NCBI GenBank assembly: GCA_016702505.1
Contig: JADJDU010000001.1
Location: 496,001 to 560,000, forward strand
Direction: 5' to 3'
Length of the DNA stretch: 64,000 nt
From: Microthrixaceae bacterium
GTDB taxonomy: Bacteria > Actinomycetota > Acidimicrobiia > Acidimicrobiales > Iamiaceae
Shown: piece by piece, positions 26,887 to 35,987 of the stretch
Numbering within the stretch: the stretch's first letter is position 1
How the letters are laid out: every line of letters starts with the position of its first letter
Notes under the pieces: generated by a model
What the model was told of the DNA's origin: nothing
What the model saw: only the letters and a program-made list of their open reading frames with translations
Database searches by the model: none
Made by a program: the position numbers and the translations under genes

Positions 26887-29028
26887 ATGCCCCGCGTTGT
26901 TCTCCAGGATCTGGCCGATGGTGCCACCCGCCTCGTCGAGTCCCCGGCTCCGACCGCGGGTCGAAACGGATTGGTGATCGCCACCCACACCTCGGTGGTG
27001 TCGGCGGGCACCGAACGGATGTTGGTGGACTTCGGTCGGGCCAGCTTGATCGGCAAGGCCCGCAGCCAACCTCACCGGGTGGCCGAGGTGGTGGACAAGG
27101 CCCGGACCGACGGCATCGCCACCACGGTGAACGCGGTTCGCTCCAAGCTGGCCCAACCTCTCCCGCTGGGATACTCCAGTTCGGGCGTGGTGGTAGAGGT
27201 CGGCCGAGACGTGGTCGGGGTGTCGGTGGGGGATCTGGTGGCCACCGCTGGTGGTCACGCCGAGCTGGCATCGATCCCGGTCAACCTGACCACCGCGGTG
27301 CCAGACGGGGTCAGCCCTGCCGACGGTGCCTTTGCCACCATAGGCAGCATCGCCCTTCAGGGTCTTCGCTTGGCTCAGCCCACGGTCGGGGAGCGCTTCG
27401 CTGTGGTGGGTCTCGGACTGGTCGGGTTGATCACGGTCCAACTCCTCGCCGCTCAGGGCTGTCGGGTGTTGGGGATCGATCCCAACGGTGAGCGCCGCAA
27501 GCGGGCCGAGTCCTTCGGTGCCGTCACGGTCGACTCGTCCCACGACGTGTTGGCTGCGGCTACCGATCTGTCGGCTGGACGGGGGATGGACGGCGTGATC
27601 ATCTGCGCGTCGACCACCTCAAACGACCCGATGCACCAGGCCGCCCAGATGTGTCGTCAGCGAGGCCGCATCATCCTGGTGGGTGTTACCGGACTGGAGC
27701 TCCAGCGGGCCGACTTCTACGAGAAGGAGCTGACCTTCCAGGTGTCGGCCAGCTACGGGCCGGGGCGCTACGACGCCTCCTACGAGGACGGTGGCAACGA
27801 CTACCCGTTCGGCCTGGTGCGTTGGACTGCGTCGCGCAACATGGGCGCGGTGCTCGACCTGATCGACCAGGGCCGGGTAGATGTGGCGTCGCTGGTGACG
27901 CATGACTTCCCCTTCGACGAGGCTCCCGCCGCCTATGACACGCTGATCGGTGATCCTGCGGCGTTGGGCATCGTGCTCACCTACCCGCCGGTGGAGGTGA
28001 GCGATGCCGCCGGCGGTGGTCTGCTGACCAGTCGGGTGAGCATCGGGTCTTCGTCGACCACCGCCGCTGGCCGGGGCCAGGTCGGTGTCCTGGGGGCCGG
28101 CAACTTCGCTACGCAGGTGCTGTTGCCCGCGGTGCGCGAAGCGGGGGGAGCCATCCACACCATCGTGTCCAGCGGCGGAGCTTCGGCCAGCTTGGCGGCG
28201 GCCAAGTTCGGCGCCCGCCAGGCCAGCACCGACGTCGAGGACGTGTTCGGTTCGGCCGACATCGACACGGTGGTGGTCGCCACTCGCCATGACTCTCACG
28301 CTCGCTATGTGGAACGGGCGTTGAGAGCGGGTCAGCACGTGTTCGTCGAGAAGCCTCTGGCCGTCACCGCCGACGATCTGGAGGTTGTTCGGTCGACGGT
28401 GCAGGAGCTTGCCGATGCCGCCGGGCCCATGCCCTTGTTGATGGTCGGATTCAACCGGCGTTTCGCTCCGATCACCCAGCGCATGGCCGAGTTGTTGGCT
28501 ACCCAGAGCGGGCCGAAGGCCCTCACCCTCACCATGAACGCGGGTCAGATCCCCGCCGACCACTGGACCCAGGACCAAGTGACCGGCGGCGGCCGGATCA
28601 TCGGTGAGGCCTGCCACTTCATCGACCTGGCCCGGTTCCTGGCCGGTTCGCCGATCGAATCCGTGAAGTCGACCTTCATGGGGCAGGCCGGGCCGACCAC
28701 CCCCGCTGACACCGCGGCGATCGTGTTGGGGTTCGAAGATGGCTCCGTGGCCACGATCAACTACTTCGCCAACGGTTCCAAGAAGTTCCCCAAGGAACGG
28801 GTAGAGGTGTTCAGCGGCGGACGGGTGCTGGTCAACGACAACTTCCGGACCATGCGGGCCTATGGGTGGCCTGGTGTGCGGACGTTGCGTCTCCGATCCC
28901 AAGACAAGGGACACGGAGCCGGGATGGCAGCGTTCATAGGTGCTGTTCGGTCCGGTGGTCCGGCCCCGATTCCGATGCAGGAGTTGTTGGAGGTCAGCGA
29001 GGCCACCATCCGTGCCGCCAAGCCCTGA
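26887..29028 (+). CDS. Bi-domain oxidoreductase: zinc-type alcohol dehydrogenase fused to Gfo/Idh/MocA
   Basis: 713 residues from ATG 26887. The N-terminal half is an MDR-type dehydrogenase (SAGTERMLVDFGR, LGYSSSGVVVEVG, NAD-binding VVGLGLVGLITVQLLA); the second half starts a new Rossmann fold (VGVLGAGNFATQVLLPA) and has EKPLAVT and the family C-terminal domain. This fusion is common in actinobacterial and proteobacterial EPS loci and is thought to act on nucleotide sugars in two steps. The glycosyltransferase at 29087 follows on the same strand. Confidence 0.88.
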   Translation: MPRVVLQDLADGATRLVESPAPTAGRNGLVIATHTSVVSAGTERMLVDFGRASLIGKARSQPHRVAEVVDKARTDGIATTVNAVRSKLAQPLPLGYSSSGVVVEVGRDVVGVSVGDLVATAGGHAELASIPVNLTTAVPDGVSPADGAFATIGSIALQGLRLAQPTVGERFAVVGLGLVGLITVQLLAAQGCRVLGIDPNGERRKRAESFGAVTVDSSHDVLAAATDLSAGRGMDGVIICASTTSNDPMHQAAQMCRQRGRIILVGVTGLELQRADFYEKELTFQVSASYGPGRYDASYEDGGNDYPFGLVRWTASRNMGAVLDLIDQGRVDVASLVTHDFPFDEAPAAYDTLIGDPAALGIVLTYPPVEVSDAAGGGLLTSRVSIGSSSTTAAGRGQVGVLGAGNFATQVLLPAVREAGGAIHTIVSSGGASASLAAAKFGARQASTDVEDVFGSADIDTVVVATRHDSHARYVERALRAGQHVFVEKPLAVTADDLEVVRSTVQELADAAGPMPLLMVGFNRRFAPITQRMAELLATQSGPKALTLTMNAGQIPADHWTQDQVTGGGRIIGEACHFIDLARFLAGSPIESVKSTFMGQAGPTTPADTAAIVLGFEDGSVATINYFANGSKKFPKERVEVFSGGRVLVNDNFRTMRAYGWPGVRTLRLRSQDKGHGAGMAAFIGAVRSGGPAPIPMQELLEVSEATIRAAKP

Positions 29029-29086
29029 GGCCACCGCCCACCACGTTCATCGAGACCCGTACGGGCTGTTACCGTCGGCCCCGGTG

Positions 29087-30148
29087 ATGGGGGACGACGC
29101 TGGTGGAGGATCGCTCGACGAGGCGGGAGAGCCGCGTCCCGATGGTGGGGATCGGGATGGGCCACGGGTCAGCATCATCGTTCCCGTGTACAACGGGGCC
29201 CGGCACCTGGGTCCGTTCTTCGAGGGCATAGAGGCTCAGTTCCGGCCCGACATGGAACTGGTGCTGGTCGACGACGGCAGCACCGATGAGACCGCGGCGA
29301 TCATCGGTACGTTCGCCGCAACCTCCCGGTGGCGCGTGCAGGTGGTGACCTTGGAGCAGAACCAGGGCTTGGGTGCGGCCCGGCGTGCCGGCTTTCAGGC
29401 CGGGGTCGGCGCCCATGTCATGTGCCTGGACGTCGACGATGTGTTGCGCGCCGGTGCCCTCGACGCGGTTGTGTCGGCGGTGGACACTGAACCGGCCAAC
29501 ACGGTGGTGGTTTTCGACTACGGGGTCGTGGTCGGTGGCCGGACCCGGGTGGAGGCAGGCATGGATGCCGATCTGCTCCGAGTCCCAGGGGAGTCGGTGG
29601 CGGCGATCCTGCGAGCCGAGATGAGCCCGTTCATGTGGAACAAGGTCTTTCCACGTGAGGGATTGAGTACCGATGACTTCGTCCTGGCGTGGTTGGGAGA
29701 AGACGTCCCAACGTTGATCCGCGTCCTTCAGGTCCACCCTCGGGCACGAAGGGTTCGGTCCGTGTTGCTCGACTACGTGGTGGGGGCTGACACCCTCAGC
29801 CAGACCGGCGACCTGGTGGCCTACACCTCACCCGAAGGTGGACATGTGGCCGAGGTATACCGGTTGATCTCGGCGTCTGGTGTGGTGGGCGATCAGGGGC
29901 GGTGTTGGGAGCGGTGGTTCGCGCCCCGCGTGCTGGCGGCGGCCGCAGTGGCGGCGGCCCGACGGCGCGACGGATGTTTCGCCGACGTTCGTCGGAACGT
30001 CATGCACCAGACGACCATGGGTCAGGCCCTCAGCGGGGTAGTGGGCGGTGATCGTGGGTGGTCGGCGATGTTGGTGCTGTTGCGTCTGGCGCCACCGGTG
30101 TTCAGCCTCGTCTCCCGCCTGACCGCACCGAGGTCGTTGTCGGGCTGA
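29087..30148 (+). CDS. Glycosyltransferase family 2
   Basis: 353 residues from ATG 29087. A GT-A glycosyltransferase: VSIIVPVYNGARHL, the DDGSTDET metal-binding stretch and CLDVDDVLR (the DxD position) are clear. The C-terminal third (about residues 230-350) is not conserved. It adds a sugar from a nucleotide donor on the cytoplasmic side. A short N-terminal Gly/Asp/Arg-rich extension of about 25 residues precedes the domain. The palindromic repeat copy 2 follows its stop. Confidence 0.87.
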   Translation: MGDDAGGGSLDEAGEPRPDGGDRDGPRVSIIVPVYNGARHLGPFFEGIEAQFRPDMELVLVDDGSTDETAAIIGTFAATSRWRVQVVTLEQNQGLGAARRAGFQAGVGAHVMCLDVDDVLRAGALDAVVSAVDTEPANTVVVFDYGVVVGGRTRVEAGMDADLLRVPGESVAAILRAEMSPFMWNKVFPREGLSTDDFVLAWLGEDVPTLIRVLQVHPRARRVRSVLLDYVVGADTLSQTGDLVAYTSPEGGHVAEVYRLISASGVVGDQGRCWERWFAPRVLAAAAVAAARRRDGCFADVRRNVMHQTTMGQALSGVVGGDRGWSAMLVLLRLAPPVFSLVSRLTAPRSLSG

Positions 30149-30162
30149 TCGCCGCCGTGGTC

Positions 30163-30229
30163 AGGGCGGGGGTTCGGGGGGCAGAGCCCCTCGTGGCGGA
30201 GCCCCAGACCTGCGGAGATCGGCCTTGCC
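30163..30229 (+). repeat. GC-rich palindromic intergenic repeat, copy 2
   Basis: Nearly identical to 15237-15303: GGGGGCAGAGCCCC, GTGGCGGAGCCCC and ACCTGCGGAGATCGG follow in the same order. It lies between two convergent genes (30148 and 30240), where its hairpins could also help to end transcription. Confidence 0.7.
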
Positions 30230-30239
30230 GGGCTATCTC

Positions 30240-31379
30240 CTAGTGGTGGGCGGTGCCCGCGGCGGTGTAGGTGAGCATGGCGTCGACGCAACGGCGGGCG
30301 GTTTCGCCGTCCCACAGGTCGGGGCGGGTGCCTGCGATCTCGCCGGACAGGGCGCGGTGCACGGCCAGGCGGATCTCGTGGGGGTCGGTACCCACCAGTT
30401 GGTTGGTTCCGTGGCTGATGGTGATGGGCCGTTCGGTGGTGGTGCGCAGGGTCACGCACGGCACGCCCAGCACCGTCGTCTCCTCTTGCACGCCGCCGGA
30501 GTCGGTGAGCACGACGCGGGCGTCGGCTTGGAGGGCGATGGAGTCCAGGTAGCTCACCGGTTCGATCCGGGTTATCCCGGCCGGCACGTCGATGCGGGCC
30601 AGCGCCGAGTTGACGCGGGGGTGGACGGGCCAGATGAGCGGTAGTCGTTCGGCGATCTCACCGAGCACGGACAGGAGGGCGGCCAAGATGTCGGGGTCGT
30701 CCACGTTGGAGGGGCGGTGGAGGGTGATCAGCCCGTAGCCGCCGGGGGTGAGGGCGTTCTCGACCAGGATCGGCCGGGCTCGGGCCCGTTCCAGGTTGGC
30801 CAGCAGCGTGTCGGCCATGATGTTGCCCACCAGGGCCACGGCGGTTGCGGGATAGCCTTCGGCGGCCAGGTTGTCGACGGCGTCGAAGGAGGGGGCCAGG
30901 AGCAGGTCGCTGACCCGGTCGGTGACCACCCGGTTGACCTCTTCGGGCATGGCCCAGTCCCGGCTTCGCAGACCGGCTTCGAGGTGGGCGACCCGAACTC
31001 CGAGCTTGGCCGCTACCAGGCTGGCGGCCAGGGTGGAGTTGACGTCGCCGGGGACCACGACCCAGCTCGGTTGCTCGGCGATCACCACCGGTTCGAACGC
31101 CTCCATGATCCGGGCGGTCTGGGCGGCGTGGCTGCCCGATCCGACCTCGAGGTGGTGGTCGGGTCGCCGGATGCCCAGCTCCTCGAAGAACACATCGCTC
31201 ATGGCCGGGTCGTAGTGCTGGCCGGTGTGGACCAACACGTTGTGGATCTGTCGGCGGTCGAGTTCGGCTTGGAGCGGACCCACCTTCATGAAGTTGGGTC
31301 GGGCCCCTGCCACCAGCACCACCGGGCCAGCGAGGGCAGCATTGGGGGGTTCGGGCGTGGGTGGGGTGTCGGTGGTCAC
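30240..31379 (-). CDS. wecB: UDP-N-acetylglucosamine 2-epimerase (non-hydrolysing)
   Basis: 379 residues from GTG 31379. The typical WecB entry GARPNFMKVGPLQAEL is followed by the uridine and phosphate-binding motifs (HTGQHYDPAMSD, VPGDVNSTLA, VAHLEAGLRS) and LTDSGGVQEE near the end. The enzyme converts UDP-GlcNAc to UDP-ManNAc, a precursor for surface glycans. The matching dehydrogenase (WecC) is not obvious in the window; one of the Gfo/Idh-type proteins could use the product. Confidence 0.93.
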   Translation of the reverse strand: MTTDTPPTPEPPNAALAGPVVLVAGARPNFMKVGPLQAELDRRQIHNVLVHTGQHYDPAMSDVFFEELGIRRPDHHLEVGSGSHAAQTARIMEAFEPVVIAEQPSWVVVPGDVNSTLAASLVAAKLGVRVAHLEAGLRSRDWAMPEEVNRVVTDRVSDLLLAPSFDAVDNLAAEGYPATAVALVGNIMADTLLANLERARARPILVENALTPGGYGLITLHRPSNVDDPDILAALLSVLGEIAERLPLIWPVHPRVNSALARIDVPAGITRIEPVSYLDSIALQADARVVLTDSGGVQEETTVLGVPCVTLRTTTERPITISHGTNQLVGTDPHEIRLAVHRALSGEIAGTRPDLWDGETARRCVDAMLTYTAAGTAHH

Positions 31380-31547
31380 CGCTGAAGTGTTGCAGAACGC
31401 TGGGTGTGTTCGAGTCGGCCCCACCTCGAAGGATGACGTTGGGCACGGTGGCTCACCTCTTCCGCCTCCCGGTCCCGAGCAGCACCGGCTTTGAGTCGAA
31501 AAGCACGAGACGAAGCAACCATCATCGGGAAAGCATCTCGGAATACG

Positions 31548-31569
31548 TAGCGCGCGGTGGTGCGCGCTA
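31548..31569. promoter_or_regulatory. Palindrome in the divergent wecB / sugar-transferase promoter region
   Basis: TAGCGCGC (31548-31555) and GCGCGCTA (31562-31569) form a perfect 8-bp inverted repeat with a 6-bp spacer. It lies 44 bp before the GTG of the phosphoglycosyltransferase gene at 31613 and between two divergent genes, a good place for an operator. The regulator is unknown. Confidence 0.4.
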
Positions 31570-31612
31570 ACCGCGCGATCGGGTCATCGTCGGTGGCGTA
31601 GGCTGGTCGGTC

Positions 31613-32953
31613 GTGCAGGCGTTGGCCCGGTTCCTCACCTTCGTGTTCCCGATGGTCGTCGTCGTTGCCGTGCAGAAGGCGCACGCAACCTGGGTCGCCT
31701 CGCCCACCTACAACGTGTTCCCTTCGTGGTACTTCGTGTTCGGGATTCTCTATGCCCTGATCTTGGCTGTGGCGGCCTATGGCATGGGGCTGCCCGAGGT
31801 GACCGTCGAACGGGGCAAATCGCTCACGGTGGCGCTTGGTGTTTCGGTGGCGGCCGCCGGGATCATGTCGGTGCTGGCGCTCATCGCCGGGCAGCCCCTG
31901 GTGGGTCGCTTCGTGATCTTCGTGTCGGCGGCGGTGGCAGTCCCGGTGCAGGTGGCGGCCAGTGCCCTGGCCAACTCGGGTCGCAGCCGAGCCGAAGCCC
32001 GCGACCGGTTGGTGTTCGTTGGCGGCGACGAAGAGGCGGCTCAGCTTCGCAGCGACCTCACCTTGGCCCCCGAACGGGCATCGACGTTGGTGGCCCACCT
32101 GGCCGATGGTGCCGCGACCAGTACCCGCTCGGGGCATCGCCTGCTGGTTGATCTGGTGGACCACGAACAGGCCACGGTGTTGGTGATCGACCGTGGCGCT
32201 CAGATGGACGAGTCGGTGATCGCCCAAGCCGCCGAGCTTCACGAGCGCGGCATCCGGGTTCGTACCCTGCTCGAGTTCTACGAGGAGTGGCTGGGCAAGC
32301 TCCCGTTGGGCGAGCTCCAGCGGGAGTCGCTGTTCTTCGACATCAGCGAGGTGCACCACGTCCAGTACGCCAGGACCAAGCGCATCATCGATGTGGCCCT
32401 GGCCTCGGTGAGTCTGGTTCCTCTGGTGCTTGTGGTTCCGCTGGTGATCCTGGGAAACCTGGTGGCCAACCGGGGGCCGTTGCTGTTCCGCCAGGACCGG
32501 GTGGGGCGAGGTGGTGAGACGTTCCAGATCCTCAAGTTCCGAACCATGTCTCCGTCCAAGACCAAAGGGGGGGCGGGGGAGTGGACGGCAGCCGATGACC
32601 CTCGCATCACCCCGTTCGGCAAGTTCATGCGGATCACCCACATCGACGAGCTACCCCAGGTGATCAACATCTTGCGGGGCGAACTGTCCATGGTCGGTCC
32701 CCGGCCCGAACAACCTCACTACGTGGAGCAGTTGAACCAGCAGCTCCCGTTCTACGACATGCGCCACCTGGTGCGACCGGGCCTGACCGGTTGGGCCCAG
32801 GTCAAGTACGGCTACGCCGCCGACGAACGCGATGCCCTCGAGAAACTCCAGTACGAGTTCTTCTACCTACGTCGCCAGAGCATCTGGTTCGACCTGCGGA
32901 TCATGTTCCGCACCATCCGCTCCACCCTCGGCGGCGAAGGCAAGGGCCGCTGA
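31613..32953 (+). CDS. Polyprenyl glycosylphosphotransferase (long, WbaP/EpsL-type sugar transferase)
   Basis: 446 residues from GTG 31613. Three or four N-terminal membrane spans, a central CoA-binding-like domain (LVFVGGDEEAAQLRSD) and a further helix (DVALASVSLVPLVLVVPLVI) lead into the sugar transferase domain: ILKFRTMSPS, THIDELPQVINILRGELS, VGPRPEQP and RPGLTGWAQVKYGY. It transfers a hexose-1-phosphate to the lipid carrier. A short PglC-type enzyme at 10786 does the same kind of step, so two glycan pathways may start here. Confidence 0.92.
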   Translation: MQALARFLTFVFPMVVVVAVQKAHATWVASPTYNVFPSWYFVFGILYALILAVAAYGMGLPEVTVERGKSLTVALGVSVAAAGIMSVLALIAGQPLVGRFVIFVSAAVAVPVQVAASALANSGRSRAEARDRLVFVGGDEEAAQLRSDLTLAPERASTLVAHLADGAATSTRSGHRLLVDLVDHEQATVLVIDRGAQMDESVIAQAAELHERGIRVRTLLEFYEEWLGKLPLGELQRESLFFDISEVHHVQYARTKRIIDVALASVSLVPLVLVVPLVILGNLVANRGPLLFRQDRVGRGGETFQILKFRTMSPSKTKGGAGEWTAADDPRITPFGKFMRITHIDELPQVINILRGELSMVGPRPEQPHYVEQLNQQLPFYDMRHLVRPGLTGWAQVKYGYAADERDALEKLQYEFFYLRRQSIWFDLRIMFRTIRSTLGGEGKGR

Positions 32954-33053
32954 CCAGCCTCGATCCGCCGGAATGGCAGAGCCTTCCGGTGGAAGTGCAG
33001 GTGACTCCCAACGCCTGCAAAGACGGCCGGTCTCGGCACTCGCGGCCAAAACG

Positions 33054-33088
33054 CAAGATGCCGCCAGCTGGGGGCCGGCGGCATCTTG
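33054..33088 (-). terminator. Strong hairpin terminator after the Tat-protein gene
   Basis: A perfect 12-bp stem (33054-33065 with 33077-33088) with an 11-nt loop. On the minus strand it is followed by GCGTTTT, so it ends transcription of the gene at 33111-33884; it also separates it from the convergent sugar transferase gene. Confidence 0.75.
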
Positions 33089-33110
33089 GTGAAACGGGGG
33101 GAGACGAAGC

Positions 33111-33884
33111 TCAGGCGCAGGTCATGAAGTCGATGTTGGAGAGGTTGATGCGCTGGTTGGAGCCCTGTTGACCACCGCACCAGAACTGCCAGGCGAAGCT
33201 GGTGACAGGGCCGGCGTGGGTGAGGACGAGGTTGCCGTCGTCGCTGTTGTCGTTGAGGTTGATGTTGTTCTGGCTGTTGCGGAAGGCGCCGGTGCCGGTG
33301 TTGTCGCCGCCGTTGCCGTCGGTGGTGGTGCCGCCCGTGCCGTTACCGGTGCCACCGACCCCGATGATCGTGCTGGTGGGGGGGATGGTGTAACCCCAGC
33401 CGGTGGTGGTCGGGGTGATCCGATCGCTCCAGTTTCCAGAGGAGTTGTCGATGTCGGTGACGGTGAACGTCAGGTTCTGGACGGCTTGAGAGAAGGTGAT
33501 GGTGACCGTTGAGCCGCCGTTTGTCACCGCGTTCTGGTTGATCCGCAGCGACTTTCCGTTGATTCCACCGTGGGGAGCGGCCTGGATGGTGAGGTTGCCA
33601 CCGCCCGATGAGCTGGCCGAGCTACCGCCGAAGTAGGTGGTGGTGACGCCCACGGTGACGCCGCCGACGGTGGTGGAGGTGAACGAGGAGCCATTGGTGA
33701 ACGTGTTCCAGTCCACAGTCAGGGGCGTGCATCCGCTGGGCGTTCCCTGGGCGAGTGCAGTGCCCGACAGGGCGGGGGCGGCCCACACGATCGCTCCGCC
33801 GACCCCGATCTGGGCCAACAGCTTGCGCCGGTCCTGATCGGTACCGGGGGTGGCGTTGTGCTGCTCGAACTGGTCCTGACTCAC
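33111..33884 (-). CDS. Tat-signal secreted protein with PKD/beta-sandwich-like mature part
   Basis: 257 residues from GTG 33884 (V18 of the longer frame), chosen because GGAGGGAG precedes it at the proper distance. The N-terminus has a Tat motif (TDQDRRKLLAQIGVG) with a hydrophobic core and ALAQ cleavage region. The mature part is Gly/Thr/Asn-rich, with strand-rich segments (VQNLTFTVTDIDNSSGNW) resembling choice-of-anchor or carbohydrate-binding-like beta-sandwich proteins, plus a low-complexity GGTGNGTGGTTTDGNGGD linker. It ends in MTCA. The partner HprK/PqqD gene (34169-35569) lies upstream on the same strand. Confidence 0.72.
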   Translation of the reverse strand: MSQDQFEQHNATPGTDQDRRKLLAQIGVGGAIVWAAPALSGTALAQGTPSGCTPLTVDWNTFTNGSSFTSTTVGGVTVGVTTTYFGGSSASSSGGGNLTIQAAPHGGINGKSLRINQNAVTNGGSTVTITFSQAVQNLTFTVTDIDNSSGNWSDRITPTTTGWGYTIPPTSTIIGVGGTGNGTGGTTTDGNGGDNTGTGAFRNSQNNINLNDNSDDGNLVLTHAGPVTSFAWQFWCGGQQGSNQRINLSNIDFMTCA

Positions 33885-34054
33885 TGTTATCTCCCTCCGC
33901 CGTGGAAACATCTTCCACATGCCTCGGGAAAGCAAAACACAGCGCGCATTTCGGTCTGTGATCCGGATTGCCCATTTTCGATCCTGCCGTAGGGACGTCG
34001 GGCCCGCCTTGAGGTGCCACTGGTCACAAAAAACGGGCTCGGAGGTTGACCCAC

Positions 34055-34150
34055 CGATCGAACTTGGGTCCTGCTCGATTCTCCTGGGTCACCCAGACGT
34101 GTCGGGCTCGTTGGGCGGCCACCGATGGTGTTCGGCTGTCTAGCGAGCTG
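34055..34150 (+). repeat. 96-nt conserved intergenic block, copy B
   Basis: Gapless match to 15130-15225 and to 62457-62552 (minus). On this strand it reads ELGSCSILLGHPDVSGS and then GHRWCSAV-stop, similar to copy A. On the opposite strand it is directly upstream (about 170 bp) of the Tat gene starting at 33884. Confidence 0.65.
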
Positions 34151-34168
34151 TAACAGGCGGACCCGGGA

Positions 34169-35569
34169 TCAGTCGATCAGGGCGGCCAGAGCTGAGGCGG
34201 CTCCTGCTTCGATGCCGGGATGGTCGAAGCGGGCGACGCTGACCTCGGTGGCCAACTGACCCAGCACGCCCAACGCGGTAGGGCCGTCGGTTTTGAGGTT
34301 GAGACTGTGAGGGGCGATGGCCAGGACGGCGTCGACGGGATGGTCGATCGGTGTGAGCCGGGGTGTCGGTTCGGGGCACCGGCAGGGCAGGATCACCGCC
34401 CGCACCACGTCGCCGGCGCTTGTCGGGTTGAGGGCGCCCTGGAGGTTCAGCTCCCGCGGTGGCGTGTGAGCTCCACCCGGGCCCAGGCCGAGGAGGCGGC
34501 GGGCCTCGGGGGCGAGGGCCAGCGGCTTGTGAAAGGCGACCACGCTCAGGTCACCGGGTCGGATTCCGACCGCCTCATCGGTGATGTAGCCCCATCCGGC
34601 TTGGACCAGGGCGGCGGTGAGCGTGGACTTGCCGGCGCCGGAGTCTCCGGCCACCACGACGACCCCGCCGTCGGGGTGGCGAAGCGCTCCGGCGTGGAGC
34701 ACCAACATGTCGGCGGCGAATGGGGTGACCACGTTGAGCACGGTGGGCAGCTCGTCGAGAAAGGCATCGACCCCGGCCCAGGTTCGCGCGCCCCATGGCG
34801 GCCCGCTGATCCGGACGGTCCCGGACCGGCCCGATTCTTGGTCGACCTCCATCACCCAAGTCCTGACCGGGGATGGCGTGTCGACCCCGTTCCCGGCCGT
34901 GGTCCCGACCTCGGGCTCGTAACCGGACTGAGGCAGGTTGCGGTCGGTGGGGGCCAGGTCGGCCAATATCGACGATGCCCGGGCGAGGATCGAGGCGTCG
35001 TCGCAGCGGATCTCGACCATCTGGTTCAAGACCTCGACCTGGATCGAATGGAGCCCCGAATGGGCGTGCCCGGATGCCTCGACGATGGTGGGCCGGCCAG
35101 GTGAGGGACTGCGAGGTGGTGAGGTGTCCGACTCAGTGGGCCCATCCCCAGGTGCCAATGGCTCTGGTGCAGATGCCGCGGTCTGGGATGCCGCGGTCTG
35201 GGATGCCGCGGTCTGGGATGCCGCGGTCTGGGATGCCGCGGTCTGGGGTGCATCTGCCTGGGGTGCAACTGGCTGGGACGCGACTGGCTGGGAAGCGAGC
35301 ATCCCGCACCGGTGGAACATGGCCAGGGCGGTGTCTAGGTCGGCCTGGACCTGGGGGGCCGTAGGCCCGCCCGCCTGTGAGATGGCGGCGATCAGGTCGG
35401 CGCGGTCGACCCGTTGGCGGCAGGCTTCGAGCACGATGCCGGCGGCGGCGTTGATGGCGTGGATGTTGCCGGTGGCCGGATTGTGGACCAGGACGTGGCC
35501 GCCCATCGGGGCGGTCACCAGGTCGCCGCGCACCACCGGAAGTGCACGTGTGTCGCCGTCCTCGCCCAT
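34169..35569 (-). CDS. PqqD-like domain fused to HprK-like kinase domain, with QTAAS repeats
   Basis: 466 residues. The N-terminus (about 14-92) is PqqD-like (GHVLVHNPATGNIHAINAAA, then ALAMFHRCGML). A linker of five QTAAS repeats (residues 109-133) and Pro/Ser-rich sequence follows, then an HprK-like domain with LVLHAGALRH, intact Walker A (AGDSGAGKST, Lys314) and the metal-site ITDEAVGI. Domain order is PqqD then HprK, unlike 4795 and 45453. It is upstream of the Tat gene (33111-33884) on the same strand with the 96-nt block between. An ATP-using protein acting on the neighbouring Tat protein is plausible but unproven. Confidence 0.78.
   Translation of the reverse strand: MGEDGDTRALPVVRGDLVTAPMGGHVLVHNPATGNIHAINAAAGIVLEACRQRVDRADLIAAISQAGGPTAPQVQADLDTALAMFHRCGMLASQPVASQPVAPQADAPQTAASQTAASQTAASQTAASQTAASAPEPLAPGDGPTESDTSPPRSPSPGRPTIVEASGHAHSGLHSIQVEVLNQMVEIRCDDASILARASSILADLAPTDRNLPQSGYEPEVGTTAGNGVDTPSPVRTWVMEVDQESGRSGTVRISGPPWGARTWAGVDAFLDELPTVLNVVTPFAADMLVLHAGALRHPDGGVVVVAGDSGAGKSTLTAALVQAGWGYITDEAVGIRPGDLSVVAFHKPLALAPEARRLLGLGPGGAHTPPRELNLQGALNPTSAGDVVRAVILPCRCPEPTPRLTPIDHPVDAVLAIAPHSLNLKTDGPTALGVLGQLATEVSVARFDHPGIEAGAASALAALID
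35170..35250. repeat. 15-bp tandem repeats coding for QTAAS
   Basis: The unit GGATGCCGCGGTCTG is repeated about five times in a row inside the linker of the HprK protein. It keeps the reading frame, so copy-number change would only lengthen or shorten the linker. Confidence 0.8.
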
Positions 35570-35573
35570 CTGT

Positions 35574-35987
35574 TCAGTCGATGGATCCAGCGGGAACCAC
35601 CCAAAGGCACGGTTGGCCGGTCACCGCTGATATCTGGTCGAAATCGTGGTCGTAGTGGAGCACGGTCAGGCGGTGCATCTCGGCGGCCGCGGCGATGAGC
35701 AGGTCTGGGATCTTGCGGCCTCGCTGGCTCCGCGCCGCCAGCAGGCGTTGCACCTGCTTGGAGCGAGCGACGTGTGCGGTTGTGGTCTCGATCCGGACGA
35801 AGGCGTCGAGGGCGCCGCAGAGCTGGTCCCATTCCGCGGCGTTACGGGCCGAGTAACCGATCTCTAGATCGGAGATCTCGGCTCGGGCGAGACGACCCGC
35901 CCGGGCCAGGGGCTCTACGTGATTGCGCACCGCATGGTTCGACATGCGCTTTATGACGCTGGTGTCCACTAGGTGGGTTATCGCCAC
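35574..35987 (-). CDS. vapC: PIN-domain toxin (VapC family)
   Basis: 137 residues. A PIN-domain ribonuclease with the acidic residues in place: Asp8 (LVDTSVIKR), Glu42 (SDLEIGYSA), Asp95 (IPDLLIAAAA) and Asp113/115. VapC toxins cut tRNA or rRNA and are held by a VapB antitoxin. The gene overlaps the antitoxin gene (35978-36172) by 10 bp on the same strand, as is usual. Confidence 0.88.
   Translation of the reverse strand: MAITHLVDTSVIKRMSNHAVRNHVEPLARAGRLARAEISDLEIGYSARNAAEWDQLCGALDAFVRIETTTAHVARSKQVQRLLAARSQRGRKIPDLLIAAAAEMHRLTVLHYDHDFDQISAVTGQPCLWVVPAGSID

Noticed and set aside
26887..30148. Many long antisense frames in the glycan locus
   Set aside because: High GC creates long shadow frames; they have no family motifs, biased composition (Arg/Gly/Pro/His) and overlap recognisable genes.
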